From positions 1,258,001 to 1,322,000 of the forward strand of contig NZ_CP156082.1 of the NCBI RefSeq assembly GCF_039830145.1: 64,000 nucleotides of DNA. The letters are read 5' to 3'. A program made the position numbers and the translations under genes. Under the pieces are notes generated by a model. That model was given only the letters and a program-made list of their open reading frames with translations. It was not told the DNA's origin and searched no databases. Source of the stretch: Croceibacterium sp. TMG7-5b_MA50. Its GTDB lineage: Bacteria; Pseudomonadota; Alphaproteobacteria; Sphingomonadales; Sphingomonadaceae. Of this stretch, positions 1-8,872 are shown piece after piece; position 1 is the first letter of the stretch, and every line of letters begins with the position of its first letter.

Positions 1-915
1 ACGACCCAGCGCGCGCGCGCGGGCGAGGTGGTGATCGACATGGCGCCGCATCGCCGCGACCTCCCGCAGCACGGTCTGGTCCAAGTCCGGTGAATGGGCG
101 CTGGCCGCGTTGGTCAGCACGGTCAGCGGCGTCTTCAGGGCATGGGCGAGGTTCCCCGCATGGGTGCGCGCCTCCTCCGCCTGTCGGTCCGTATGAGCGA
201 GCAAGGCATTAAGCTCCTCCACCATGGGCTGCACTTCGGTGGGCAGCGGTTCGGTGACCCGGTTCGCGCCGGTGCTGCGAATGCGGGCGATGGCCTTGCG
301 CACGCGCCGTAGCGGCACCAGCCCCAGCCAAGTCTGCAACGCGACCATGCCGAACAGGCCAAGGCCGAGCACGGCGAAGCTCCACACCAGAATGGCGCGG
401 CTATCGGCGATTTGCGCGTCCAGTTCGCCGCGTGCCGCCGCCACGGCGAACTGCCATTCGGTGTTGCTGCCCGGCAACCGCAAGGTGCGCTCGGCAATGC
501 GCAGCGGCTCCTCTTCGAATTGCTGCGTGTCGTAGTAGTGCGGGCGGTAATCGTGCGACCTGTTCGACAGGGTCAGCGTGCGATCCCACAGCGAACGCGA
601 TGGCCAATCCTCGTGCCCCGGGCCGCTGATCTGCCAGTACAGCCCGCTGTTCGGCTCCAGGAAGCGCTGATCGCCCAGCGGACGGTTGAAGAACACCTCC
701 CCCTCCGGCCCGATCTCGGCCGACCCGATCATACTGGTCAGGACATATTCCAGCTGTTCGTCGAACTGGCTGGTCAGCAGCGTGCCGATCGTACGATCCA
801 GCGCCAGACCGCCGACCAGTAGCAGCACGCCGATCCATGCCGCCGCGATCAGCAGCATGCGACGCGCCAAGCTGCCCGTGGGCGGCGGCGTCACGTCCTC
901 CGCAACGGTGGTCAC
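1..915 (-). CDS. PhoQ-like sensor histidine kinase, C-terminus cut by window edge
   Basis: Membrane sensor kinase that would phosphorylate the response regulator encoded just upstream. The minus-strand frame reads open from a GTG at 915 to the window edge (305 codons). It shows a first membrane segment (about residues 20-40), a periplasmic domain of about 130 residues, a second membrane segment (about 174-195), a HAMP-like linker and the phosphoacceptor motif NLAHALKTPL with His at about residue 258. The H-x-LKTPL form is typical of PhoQ-like kinases. The ATPase domain lies outside the window. GTG 915 leaves 25 bases after the regulator stop; GTG 894 is an alternative. PepSY protein, regulator and kinase are probably one operon. 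Confidence 0.85.
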   Translation of the reverse strand, partial: MTTVAEDVTPPPTGSLARRMLLIAAAWIGVLLLVGGLALDRTIGTLLTSQFDEQLEYVLTSMIGSAEIGPEGEVFFNRPLGDQRFLEPNSGLYWQISGPGHEDWPSRSLWDRTLTLSNRSHDYRPHYYDTQQFEEEPLRIAERTLRLPGSNTEWQFAVAAARGELDAQIADSRAILVWSFAVLGLGLFGMVALQTWLGLVPLRRVRKAIARIRSTGANRVTEPLPTEVQPMVEELNALLAHTDRQAEEARTHAGNLAHALKTPLTVLTNAASAHSPDLDQTVLREVAAMRRHVDHHLARARALGR

Positions 916-940
916 CGGCGGCAGCGCAGCCGCGGCGACG

Positions 941-1615
941 TCACTCGCGCGGGGCGTCGGGGTCGTCGAGGCTGTAGCCAAGGCCACGGATGGTGGTGAT
1001 GACATTGGCGCCCAGCTTCTTGCGGATACGCGTCACGAACACCTCGATCGTGTTGCTGTCCCGGTCGAAGTCCTGGTCGTAGATATGCTCGATCAGCTCG
1101 GTCCGGCTGACGACCTTGCCCTTGTGGTGCATCAAGTAGCTCAGCAGCTTGTATTCCTGCGCTGTCAGCTTGACCGGCTCCCCCGCCAGCGTCACGCGAC
1201 CGCTGCGCGTATCCAGCCGCACGTCGCCCGCCATCAATTCGCTGCTGGCATTGCCCGTCGCGCGACGGATCAGGGCGCGCAGACGTGCGATCAGTTCCTC
1301 CGTCTGGAATGGCTTGGCCAGGTAATCGTCCGCGCCGGCGTCCAGCCCCGCGACCTTGTCGCTCCAGCTGTCGCGCGCCGTCAGCACCAGTACGGGGAAG
1401 TTGCGCCCCTCCCGCCGCCACATACCAAGCACAGTCAGTCCATCGATCTCCGGCAAGCCGAGATCGAGGATAACGGCATCGTACTCCTCCGTGGAGCCCA
1501 TGAAGTGGCCATCCTCGCCGTCGACCGACAGGTCCACCGCGTAGCCGGTCTGTTCCAACGTGGTCTTCAGCTGTTGGCCGAGCGTCGGTTCGTCCTCGAC
1601 GATCAGGATGCGCAT
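941..1615 (-). CDS. OmpR/PhoP-family response regulator
   Basis: Two-component response regulator: an N-terminal receiver domain and a C-terminal winged-helix DNA-binding domain. The receiver has the acidic pair in IVEDE, the phosphoacceptor Asp at about residue 51 (ILDLGLP), the conserved Thr in VLTARD and Lys in LAKPF. The C-terminal half carries the OmpR-type wHTH (ELIEHIYDQDFDRDSNTIEVFVTRIRKK region). ATG 1615 is chosen because AAGGGA precedes it at good spacing; the TTG at 1621 would only add two residues. It sits upstream of the PhoQ-like kinase, its probable partner. Confidence 0.92.
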   Translation of the reverse strand: MRILIVEDEPTLGQQLKTTLEQTGYAVDLSVDGEDGHFMGSTEEYDAVILDLGLPEIDGLTVLGMWRREGRNFPVLVLTARDSWSDKVAGLDAGADDYLAKPFQTEELIARLRALIRRATGNASSELMAGDVRLDTRSGRVTLAGEPVKLTAQEYKLLSYLMHHKGKVVSRTELIEHIYDQDFDRDSNTIEVFVTRIRKKLGANVITTIRGLGYSLDDPDAPRE

Positions 1616-1705
1616 GTCCAATCCCTTGCAAATACCCCGCGAGAAACGCCTTGGGGTTTTGCAACGAACGCGTCAACAATGCGGCAGGGTCCCGGATCGC
1701 CTGCC

Positions 1706-2002
1706 TTAGCGGGAGACGCGCAGAACACGGGCGGTGCGGGCATCGACATCGACCCAGATCACCTGCCCATCGCGAATGAACTTCAGCCGGTAAGCTGTGG
1801 CAACGCCGTCATATTCGAAGCCGAGATATTCATCCCCGCGCATCTGCGGGATGATCCGCCGCTCGATCTCGCGCACGGACATCACCCGGCCTGCCTGCAT
1901 ATGGGTCCGGGCGCTACGCTGGTCTTCCCGCGACTGCGCCGCAGCACCGTTGGGCACGGATGTGACGAGGGCGGCGGCGAGCAGAACAAGGGCTGGGCGC
2001 AT
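1706..2002 (-). CDS. Small secreted PepSY-domain protein
   Basis: A 98-residue protein with an N-terminal signal peptide (hydrophobic stretch ending AAAQS) followed by a single PepSY-like domain: an amphipathic helix (MSVREIERRIIPQM) and the strand pattern ending VIWVDVDARTARVLRV. PepSY domains are thought to inhibit proteases or bind ligands at the envelope. It is transcribed toward the response regulator/kinase pair with about 90 bases between genes, so it may be co-transcribed with them and could modulate or report to the sensor. That link is inference from position. Confidence 0.75.
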   Translation of the reverse strand: MRPALVLLAAALVTSVPNGAAAQSREDQRSARTHMQAGRVMSVREIERRIIPQMRGDEYLGFEYDGVATAYRLKFIRDGQVIWVDVDARTARVLRVSR

Positions 2003-2051
2003 GACACCGGTGTGTCTGCGCCCAGCCCATTGAACAAGAACTGAATGTTGG

Positions 2052-2081
2052 CCGGCAGGCCCGCGCTATGCGTTCTGCCGG
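2052..2081 (-). terminator. Hairpin after the SIMPL gene
   Basis: CCGGCAG pairs with CTGCCGG across a 16-base loop, 12 bases past the stop of the SIMPL gene. There is no T-run, so it may be a Rho-assisted or mRNA-stabilising hairpin rather than a true intrinsic terminator. Confidence 0.35.
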
Positions 2082-2092
2082 GCAGTGTTGCC

Positions 2093-2818
2093 TCAGCGCG
2101 TCAGTTCGTAAGTGGTGACGATGGTGACACCGGCCTCCACCATGCCGGGCTGGATCGGCGGCGCGGCCGCCTCCATCGCCTGCACCCGCATCACCGGCTG
2201 CGGCATGCCGGGCGCCACACCCTCCTGCACCTGCACCAATCGCACATCGCTGTAACCGGCCATGCGCGCGTAATCGCGCGCCTGCGCCTGCGCCGTTGCC
2301 ATCGCCCGCTGCCGCGCCTGTGCCCGGGCGGCACTATCGTCTGCCACGGAGAAGTCGGGCCCACTAAGGTCGGTAGCGCCCGCCGACACCAGCGCATCCA
2401 GCACCTCTCCCGCGCGGTCGATCTCGCGCAGCTTCACCTGCACGCGGTTCGATGCCTGGTAGCCGCGGAATACCTGCCTTTGCGCAGCCTGATCGTAGTC
2501 GTAGCGTGCGCCAAGGTTGATGCCGGTGGTCTGAATGTCACGCTCCGCAACGCCCAGTTGCTTAAGCCGGGCGATCACCTGTGTCATCTGCGTCGAGTTA
2601 TTGCGCAGGGCTTCCACTGCGGTCGGCGCTTCGGTGGTGACGCCCGCGCCCACATTCACCTGATCCGGCTCGACCTCCACGCTCTCGCTCACCGTCAATT
2701 CGACCACCGGACCGGTGGTCGCGACCTGAACGGTCGCGGCCTGCACCGGCGCGTTGAGGATCGCGGCCGCGGCGACGGCACTTGCGACAAAGGCGGCGGC
2801 GGGTCTGAACACGTTCAT
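2093..2818 (-). CDS. SIMPL domain (DUF541) periplasmic protein
   Basis: Secreted protein of the SIMPL/DUF541 family. ATG 2818 gives a clean signal peptide (MNVFRPAAAFVASAVAAAAI, cleavage near VQAA); the upstream in-frame extension is charged and unlike a signal, so it is left out. The mature part has the family pattern: an early VTVSESVEVEPDQVNV-like strand, a helix with QVIARLKQLGV, ERDIQTTGINLGARYDY, and a C-terminal domain with ARAQARQRAMATAQAQA. Members are linked to oxidative stress tolerance or envelope assembly, but no biochemical role is established. Probably monocistronic. Confidence 0.85.
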   Translation of the reverse strand: MNVFRPAAAFVASAVAAAAILNAPVQAATVQVATTGPVVELTVSESVEVEPDQVNVGAGVTTEAPTAVEALRNNSTQMTQVIARLKQLGVAERDIQTTGINLGARYDYDQAAQRQVFRGYQASNRVQVKLREIDRAGEVLDALVSAGATDLSGPDFSVADDSAARAQARQRAMATAQAQARDYARMAGYSDVRLVQVQEGVAPGMPQPVMRVQAMEAAAPPIQPGMVEAGVTIVTTYELTR

Positions 2819-2957
2819 CGCTTGGCGTACTCCGTTGATCTTTGTTGATCGTCGTCTGCTGCGCGGCGGCCGATGACCGGCAGATGAACCCACCGGCACC
2901 TGTGGGCAACGGCAGCTTGTGGAGCCGAGACGGAGACCTTAGGTGCCCGCCTTGATT

Positions 2958-4742
2958 ATGGCAGATGCACCAATCCTTTCCTGGGAAAACCTCTCCCTGC
3001 AGCAGGGCGGCCGCTGGCTGTTCACCGACCTCGCCGTGCATGTCGGCCCGCGCGACAAGCTGGCGCTGATCGGCCGCAATGGCGCGGGCAAGACCACGCT
3101 GCTCAAGCTGATCGACGACCGGATCGAGGCGGACAAGGGCAAGCGATCCGTGCAGCCCGGCACGCGGGTCGTCCTGCTGGAGCAGGAGCCCGATTTCACC
3201 GGCCATGCCACGCTGATGGACTTCGCCCTTGCCGGAGCGGATGCACCACAGCGGCACGAGGTGGATGCGATCGCCGGCCAATTGGGCATCGCAATGGATC
3301 GCAGCGCCGCCAGCGCCAGCGGCGGCGAGAGGCGGCGCGCCGCCATTGCCCGCTCGCTGGCCATGGATCCCGACCTGCTGCTGCTGGACGAGCCAACCAA
3401 CCACCTCGACCTCGCCGCGATCGACTGGCTGGAAAGCTGGCTGCAACGTTACCGCGGGGCGTTCATCGCCATCAGCCACGACCGCACCTTCCTGAAGCGA
3501 CTGACCAATGCGACCCTGTGGCTCGATCGTGGGTCGATGCGCCGAAAGGAGATCGGCTTCGGCGGGTACGAAGCGTGGGAGGAGCAGGTCTATGCCGAGG
3601 AAGCCCGCGCGGCGGAGCGCATGGACGCCAAGCTGAAGATCGAGGCACACTGGCTGGAACGCGGCGTCACCGCGCGGCGCAAGCGCAATCAGGGTCGTTT
3701 GGAAGCGTTGTACAAGATGCGCGCGGCACGCGCCGCGATGATCAATCCCGCCGGCACCGCCAAGCTGGCCCTTGCCACCGATGACGAAGTACGAACCAAA
3801 TCGGTCATCGTGGCGGAGAATGTCAGCAAGAAGTATGGCGACCGCACCGTCATCCGTGATTTCACCCTGCGCATCCAGCGCGGTGATCGGATCGGCGTGG
3901 TCGGGTCAAACGGCGCTGGCAAGACCACGCTCCTGAAGCTGCTCACCGGCGAGATCGCGCCTGACAGCGGCGAGGTAACGCTCGCCAAGACACTATCGGG
4001 GGTGATGATCGACCAGCAGCGTGCGCTGATGCAGGGCGACCGCACCGTGCGACAGGTGTTGGCGGAAGGCGGCGACTGGATCGACGTTCGCGGCATCCGC
4101 AAGCATGTGCAGGGTTACCTCAAGGAATTCCTGTTCGATCCCGCGATCGTCGACATGAAGGTCGGCGTCCTGTCCGGCGGGGAGCGCAGCCGCCTGCTGC
4201 TGGCGCGTGAATTTGCCAAGGCATCGAACCTGCTGGTGCTCGACGAGCCGACCAACGACCTCGACCTCGAGACACTGGACCTGCTGCAGGAGGTGATCGC
4301 TGACTACGACGGCACCGTGCTGATCGTCAGCCACGACCGCGACTTCCTGGACCGGACCGTCACGGTCACGCTGGGCCTTGATGGCAGCGGCCATATCGAC
4401 ATCGTCGCGGGCGGCTATGCCGACTGGGAAGCGAAGCGCAAGGTTCGCCAGCCAGGCGCCGCCAAGCCGAAGTCGGATACGCCGACACCGCCCCCTCCTC
4501 CGCCGCCCCGCGCCACCAAGCTCAGCTACAAGGACCAGCGCGATTACGACCTCCTGCCGGCGCGGATCGAGGAATTGGACTGTCTGATCGCGAAGGGCGA
4601 GGCGGCGCTGGCCGACCCCACACTCTACACCAGCGATCCGGCGAAGTTCGCCCGCATCTCCGCCGCGCTGGATCAGACGCGGGCGGAGAAGGACGCGGCG
4701 GAGGAACGCTGGCTCGCCCTCGCCGAGATGGTCGAGGGCTGA
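2958..4742 (+). CDS. uup: ABC-F family ATPase, Uup type
   Basis: Soluble ABC-F protein with two ATPase domains in one chain and no membrane segments. Domain 1 has Walker A GRNGAGKTT, signature SGGERRR and Walker B LLLLDEPTNHLD; domain 2 has GSNGAGKTT, SGGERSR and LLVLDEPTNDLD. A charged linker lies between them. After a Pro-rich hinge the C-terminus has a coiled-coil (about the last 80 residues: LSYKDQRDYDLLPARIEELD onward), which is diagnostic of Uup rather than EttA. Uup proteins act on ribosomes or branched DNA intermediates. ATG 2958 (MADAPILSW) fits the family N-terminus better than the GTG at 2943. Confidence 0.9.
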   Translation: MADAPILSWENLSLQQGGRWLFTDLAVHVGPRDKLALIGRNGAGKTTLLKLIDDRIEADKGKRSVQPGTRVVLLEQEPDFTGHATLMDFALAGADAPQRHEVDAIAGQLGIAMDRSAASASGGERRRAAIARSLAMDPDLLLLDEPTNHLDLAAIDWLESWLQRYRGAFIAISHDRTFLKRLTNATLWLDRGSMRRKEIGFGGYEAWEEQVYAEEARAAERMDAKLKIEAHWLERGVTARRKRNQGRLEALYKMRAARAAMINPAGTAKLALATDDEVRTKSVIVAENVSKKYGDRTVIRDFTLRIQRGDRIGVVGSNGAGKTTLLKLLTGEIAPDSGEVTLAKTLSGVMIDQQRALMQGDRTVRQVLAEGGDWIDVRGIRKHVQGYLKEFLFDPAIVDMKVGVLSGGERSRLLLAREFAKASNLLVLDEPTNDLDLETLDLLQEVIADYDGTVLIVSHDRDFLDRTVTVTLGLDGSGHIDIVAGGYADWEAKRKVRQPGAAKPKSDTPTPPPPPPPRATKLSYKDQRDYDLLPARIEELDCLIAKGEAALADPTLYTSDPAKFARISAALDQTRAEKDAAEERWLALAEMVEG

Positions 4743-4745
4743 GGC

Positions 4746-5288
4746 TCACCGGATGCGGTAGTAATCCGCCACTCGTTCGAGCGCCAGCTTCAGCACCAGC
4801 TTGCCGCTGCGTGCCGGCCAGTCGAGCGCCTTTTCCGCGATCGGCAGCGTCTCCCCGCTGCAAACGACGCGCCAGAGGATATCCTGCAATCCCTTGCCGG
4901 CGCTGGTGCAGGCCTCGTCGAAGCGGCGCTTGGCGGCGATCTGGCGCTCGGTGGCGGTCAGACCCTGATCACCGGTGCCGCGGATGCGTACCGCTGCCCA
5001 GCTCATCGTGATGCTGGGGCCGAGTTGCGCCCGCTCGAAATCGGCGCGTAGCCGTTCGCCGGCCTCGAACAGACGATCCTCCAGGTGGCCATGCGCATGC
5101 AGCCAAGTCAGCGGCGATTCCGCGATGTTGACGGTGACGCTACGTCGCTTCGTGCCAGCACCACGCGCGCCCACCTTGCGCCCGCGCACCGTTCCTTCGC
5201 TGGTCAGTTCGCGCGTCACCAGTTCCTGCTGCATCATGTCTTTGAGCCCCTTGCCGTCGTAATGCGGCAGGGTTGCCAAAGCCGCCAT
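4746..5288 (-). CDS. DUF6456 domain protein
   Basis: A 180-residue basic, mostly helical protein with no signal peptide. The sequence (SPLTWLHAHG, FEAGERLRADFERAQLGP, ERQIAAKRRFDEA, LQDILWRVVC) matches my recollection of the alphaproteobacterial DUF6456 family, whose function is unknown; the helical C-terminal half could bind DNA. It is convergent with uup (3 bases between stops) and divergent from the XRE gene with only 53 bases between starts, so the two probably share a control region. Confidence 0.7.
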   Translation of the reverse strand: MAALATLPHYDGKGLKDMMQQELVTRELTSEGTVRGRKVGARGAGTKRRSVTVNIAESPLTWLHAHGHLEDRLFEAGERLRADFERAQLGPSITMSWAAVRIRGTGDQGLTATERQIAAKRRFDEACTSAGKGLQDILWRVVCSGETLPIAEKALDWPARSGKLVLKLALERVADYYRIR

Positions 5289-5341
5289 GCTGTAGGAAAA
5301 CGAAAACCAAACAGGTTATCGATTTTCTGAGTGGGGGCAGC

Positions 5342-5917
5342 ATGATCAACCGCATTCGTGACATCCGGCAAGAAAAGGGGCTGACCTTGGCGCAGGTCGC
5401 CGCGGCTTGCGATCCGCCGACCACCGCGCAGACGATCGGCCGGCTGGAAACAGGAATGCGCAAGCTCAGCCTGGACTGGATGAACACCATTGCGGCCGCC
5501 CTGAAGGTGGAGCCGAACCTGCTAGTGCGGGAGGGCAGCGAGACAGGCCAGCCCAAGATCGTGGCGCGTCTGGGTGAGGGCGGGGCCGAGGCGCTGACCG
5601 TTCCGCGCGATGCGATCCTGCCGACAGCGCTGGGCGGGGAAGCGCCGCTGATGTGCCTGGCGATCGAGGCGACGCAGGGCGAGTACCGCGCGGGCGACCA
5701 ATTGTGGCTGCGTCAGCACGCGCCGGAGGAGGCGCCGCGGCTGGTCAATCGGGATGTGCTCTGCCCCCGTTCGGGCGGGCGGTTCGCCTTCGGCCGCCTG
5801 ATCAATCGGGAGGGGACGCGGATCGGCCTGCTGCCGCCTATGGCGGGGCAGTTGCAGGTCGTTGTCGACAACCCGCCGTGGATCGCCGTCGCGGAAATGC
5901 TGGTGCGGCGCCTCTAG
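5342..5917 (+). CDS. XRE-family transcriptional regulator
   Basis: An N-terminal helix-turn-helix of the XRE/Cro type spans about residues 3-60 (IRDIRQEKGLTLAQVAAAC, TIGRLETGMRKLSLDWMNTIAAALKV). The C-terminal half resembles the LexA/CI (S24) fold in its strand pattern (RAGDQLWLRQH, NRDVLCPRSGGRFAFGRL), but I cannot point to a Ser-Lys catalytic pair, so it may be a non-cleaving sensor domain. ATG 5342 follows GGGGGCAGC and starts exactly at the HTH; the longer in-frame extension is not family-like. Divergent from the DUF6456 gene. Confidence 0.82.
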   Translation: MINRIRDIRQEKGLTLAQVAAACDPPTTAQTIGRLETGMRKLSLDWMNTIAAALKVEPNLLVREGSETGQPKIVARLGEGGAEALTVPRDAILPTALGGEAPLMCLAIEATQGEYRAGDQLWLRQHAPEEAPRLVNRDVLCPRSGGRFAFGRLINREGTRIGLLPPMAGQLQVVVDNPPWIAVAEMLVRRL

Positions 5918-5928
5918 CCAGGCGCCGC
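5905..5928. terminator. Bidirectional hairpin between XRE gene and secF
   Basis: GCGGCGCCT pairs perfectly with AGGCGCCGC (9 bp) around a 6-base loop. It overlaps the XRE stop codon and lies between two convergent genes. No T-run, so termination efficiency is uncertain. Confidence 0.5.
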
Positions 5929-5935
5929 CCCTCGT

Positions 5936-6919
5936 TCACGCTTCGGGTCGTCCCATCGCCTTGCGCGCCTGCCGGTCCGCCGCGCTTTCCTTGGGCACGA
6001 AGCTGTCGGAGGTGACGCCCAGCCAGATCAGGAACGGCGCCGACATGAAGATCGACGAATAGGTGCCGATGAAGATGCCCAGCGTGATCGCGGCGGTGAA
6101 GCCGAAGATCACGTCCGGCCCCAGCAGCAGCAGCGACACCAGCGTGATCAGCAGCGACAGGCTGGTGACGATGGTGCGTGACAGCGTCTCGTTCACCGAG
6201 AGGTCCAGCAGCTCGGGCAACGGCATGCGCCGGTATTTCTTCAGGTTCTCGCGGATGCGGTCGTAGACCACGATCTTGTCGTTCAGCGAATAGCCAATCA
6301 GCGTCAGCAGCGCGGCCACGATGTTGAGGTCGAACTCCCACTGGGTCAGGCTGAACATGCCCACGGTCAGCAGCACATCCTGCACCAGCGCGAACAGCGC
6401 ACCGACGCCGAACTGCCATTCGAACCGCACCCAGATGTAGATGGAAATGGCGATTGCGGCCAGCGCCAGTGCCTGCATGCCAGTCTGGAACAGTTCGCCC
6501 GACACTCGGCCGGATACCGCGTCCACACCGTCGATACGCGCATCGGGGTGGTTCTGGCGGATCAGCGCGGTCACCTTGTTGGTCATCTCCGCCGACAGTT
6601 CGGGCCGCGTGTCGGCACCGTCCGGCAAGCGCATGCGGATCGACACCTCGTTCGGCTCGCCAAAGGCCTGGATCACCGGTTCGCCGTAACCGAGTGCGTC
6701 GATCTCCTCGCGCAAGGCGGCCGTCGGCGCCTCCGCGCTCTGGGTAAAGGTCGTGCGGATCATCTGCCCGCCGACGAAGTCGATGCCCAGGTTGAGGCCG
6801 TTGGTGAACAGCAGCACCACCGCCGCCAGCATCGCCAGCACGTTGACGATGAAGAACGGCCACTGCCACCTCAGGAAGCGGATGTTCGTATTGTCGGGGA
6901 CCAGCTTCAGCAGTTTCAT
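5936..6919 (-). CDS. secF: Protein translocase subunit SecF
   Basis: Inner-membrane subunit of the SecDF complex, which uses the proton gradient to help pull preproteins through SecYEG. 327 residues with TM1 near the N-terminus (FFIVNVLAMLAAVVLLF), the SecF entry motif GLNLGIDFVGGQMI, a periplasmic domain, then five membrane segments, with SLNDKIVVYDRIRE (family signature) and VTSLSLLITLVSLLLLG. Last gene of yajC-secD-secF; it starts 10 bases after the secD stop. Confidence 0.96.
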   Translation of the reverse strand: MKLLKLVPDNTNIRFLRWQWPFFIVNVLAMLAAVVLLFTNGLNLGIDFVGGQMIRTTFTQSAEAPTAALREEIDALGYGEPVIQAFGEPNEVSIRMRLPDGADTRPELSAEMTNKVTALIRQNHPDARIDGVDAVSGRVSGELFQTGMQALALAAIAISIYIWVRFEWQFGVGALFALVQDVLLTVGMFSLTQWEFDLNIVAALLTLIGYSLNDKIVVYDRIRENLKKYRRMPLPELLDLSVNETLSRTIVTSLSLLITLVSLLLLGPDVIFGFTAAITLGIFIGTYSSIFMSAPFLIWLGVTSDSFVPKESAADRQARKAMGRPEA

Positions 6920-6929
6920 CGCGCAGCCC

Positions 6930-8534
6930 TTACAGCACGAGGTCGTTCGGTCGCGCGCGGCGCAGCCAGCCGGCGACCCACATGCGGGTCAGCGTCACGG
7001 CCGTGAACACCGACGTGATGATGCCGATCACCAGAACCACGGCGAAGCCCTTCACCGGCCCGCTGCCGAAGAGGAACAGCAGCCCGGCGGCGATGACATT
7101 GGTGATGTTGGCATCGAAGATCGCCCGGCTCGCCTCGCGATAACCGCTCTCCACCGCCTGCACCACGCGCCGTCCGCGGGCCCGCTCCTCCCGGATGCGT
7201 TCGTTGATCAGCACGTTGGCGTCCACCGCCGCGCCGATCGTCAGCACGAAACCGGCAATGCCCGGCAGCGTCAGCGTGGCGCCGACCACTGCCATGACAC
7301 CCAGGATGATCAGCACGTTGATGACCACCGCGGCGTTGGCGTAGAAGCCGAAGCGCGGACCGTAGGTGGCGAAGATGAACAGCACCAACGCCAGCGTGCC
7401 GACCCCGATGGCGATCGCACCCTTGCTGATCGAATCGGCGCCAAGCTCAGCGCGGACTGTCCGCTCCTCCACCACGGTCAGCTCCACGGGCAGCGCGCCG
7501 GAATTGAGCGCCACCGCGAGCTGGTTAGCGGACTCGACGGTGAAGTTGCCGGAAATCTGCGCCGTGCCGCCCAGGATCGGTGTCTGGATCACAGGGGCGG
7601 ACAGGACTTCCCCATCCAGGATGATGGCGAACTGCCGGTTGACGTTTTCCGTTGTCAGCCGAGCGAAGCGTTGCGCGCCCTGCGGATCAAACGTGATCGA
7701 CACAACTGGGCGATTCGTCTGCTGGTCCACCGTCTGCTGCGCATTGGTCAGCGAATCGCCGCGGATGCCGCCCAGCCGCTTGACTGCGATGGCGCCGCCG
7801 ATCTGGGCATCCGCCGCATAAGGCACGATCTCGCTGCCGGGGGGGACGATGCCGGCGGCGATGTCGGACGGCAGCGCGGTGGTGTCGACCAGCTTGAACT
7901 CCAGGTTGGCGGTCTGCCCCAGCAGCTCCTTCAGCGCCTCCGGGTCCTCAAGGCCGGGCACCTGCACCACGATGCGGTCGGCCCCGGACTGAATGATGGT
8001 CGGCTCGCGCGTGCCCAGCGCGTCGATGCGCTTGCGCACGACCTCCGTCGCGCTGGTCATCGCTTGCTTGATCGCCAGGTCCAGCCCGGCGCGCGTCTGC
8101 GTCAGGATGAAGCGGGTGCCGTCCACCACCTCGATGGTCCAGTCGCGCTGGCCGGTCAGGCCCGCGCCAGTGGTCAGCGGCTCCAGCACGTCACGCGCGG
8201 CGTCGACCTGTCCGGGATCCTCGACCATGAAGGACAGGCGCCCGCCACTGGTGGAGATGTCGCCATGGCGGATGCGCGGGCTCGCCTGGCGCAGCGCGTC
8301 GCGGACATCCTCCTCCATCGACAGCAGTCGCTGCGCACCCACTTGCCGGGCATCCGCCTCCAGCATGATGTGGGAGCCACCGGCGAGATCAAGGCCGAGA
8401 TTGACGACCGGGTTCGGCAGGAATGCGGGCCAACTACCGCCGGCCAGTGCCACCATGCTGGGCAGTGCACACAGCAGGCCGACAATGGTCAGGCCCCACA
8501 GCCATACACGCTTCCAGAGCGGAAAATCGAGCAT
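6930..8534 (-). CDS. secD: Protein translocase subunit SecD
   Basis: Partner of SecF in the export motor. 534 residues: TM1 at about 10-30, the motif NLGLDLAGGSHIMLE, a large periplasmic P1 region, then a C-terminal five-helix membrane block with GVGTLALVLFIFATYG and the conserved AAVDANVLINERIREE. It follows yajC by 14 bases. Full family length, no anomalies. Confidence 0.96.
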   Translation of the reverse strand: MLDFPLWKRVWLWGLTIVGLLCALPSMVALAGGSWPAFLPNPVVNLGLDLAGGSHIMLEADARQVGAQRLLSMEEDVRDALRQASPRIRHGDISTSGGRLSFMVEDPGQVDAARDVLEPLTTGAGLTGQRDWTIEVVDGTRFILTQTRAGLDLAIKQAMTSATEVVRKRIDALGTREPTIIQSGADRIVVQVPGLEDPEALKELLGQTANLEFKLVDTTALPSDIAAGIVPPGSEIVPYAADAQIGGAIAVKRLGGIRGDSLTNAQQTVDQQTNRPVVSITFDPQGAQRFARLTTENVNRQFAIILDGEVLSAPVIQTPILGGTAQISGNFTVESANQLAVALNSGALPVELTVVEERTVRAELGADSISKGAIAIGVGTLALVLFIFATYGPRFGFYANAAVVINVLIILGVMAVVGATLTLPGIAGFVLTIGAAVDANVLINERIREERARGRRVVQAVESGYREASRAIFDANITNVIAAGLLFLFGSGPVKGFAVVLVIGIITSVFTAVTLTRMWVAGWLRRARPNDLVL

Positions 8535-8548
8535 TGCGGGCGACCGGC

Positions 8549-8872
8549 TCAGTCGTTGGCGGGCTTGCCGCCGGGCGGCAGGATATCGCCCAGGGTAGAC
8601 TTAACCACCCGCACGCGCACGCCCTGCGCGATCTCGACCTCGGCGGAATCGTCATCGACCCGCACGACCTTGGCCAGAATGCCGCCCGCGGTCACGACCT
8701 GATCGCCCTTCTTCACGCCGGCGATCTTGGTCTGGTGATCCTTCTGCCGCTTCATCTGCGGGCGGATGATCAGGAACCAGAAGATCGCCACCATGCCGAT
8801 GATCGGCAGGAACTGGAGCCATGCCGGCGGGGCGGAACCGGCGGCGCCGGCGGCAAGGAGATCAAGCATCAT
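8549..8872 (-). CDS. yajC: Preprotein translocase accessory subunit YajC
   Basis: Small membrane protein that associates with SecDF. 107 residues, one membrane helix (FLPIIGMVAIFWFLIIRPQ) followed by the family motif MKRQKDHQTKIAGVKKGDQVVTAGGI and a basic cytoplasmic tail. First gene of the operon. Two consecutive ATGs (8872, 8869) are possible starts. The 257 bases upstream hold its promoter region; I see no other gene there. Confidence 0.95.
   Translation of the reverse strand: MMLDLLAAGAAGSAPPAWLQFLPIIGMVAIFWFLIIRPQMKRQKDHQTKIAGVKKGDQVVTAGGILAKVVRVDDDSAEVEIAQGVRVRVVKSTLGDILPPGGKPAND

Noticed and set aside
401-838. Minus-strand frame inside the sensor kinase
   Set aside because: Off-frame; the true kinase frame reads open from 915 to the window edge and shows the His box.
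686-2044. Long plus-strand open frame opposite the two-component genes
   Set aside because: It is the complement shadow of well-supported kinase, regulator and PepSY genes; its translation has no protein features.
6753-8702. 649-codon plus-strand frame opposite secD
   Set aside because: Shadow of secD/secF/yajC; His-, Arg- and Gln-rich low-complexity translation typical of antisense in GC-rich DNA.
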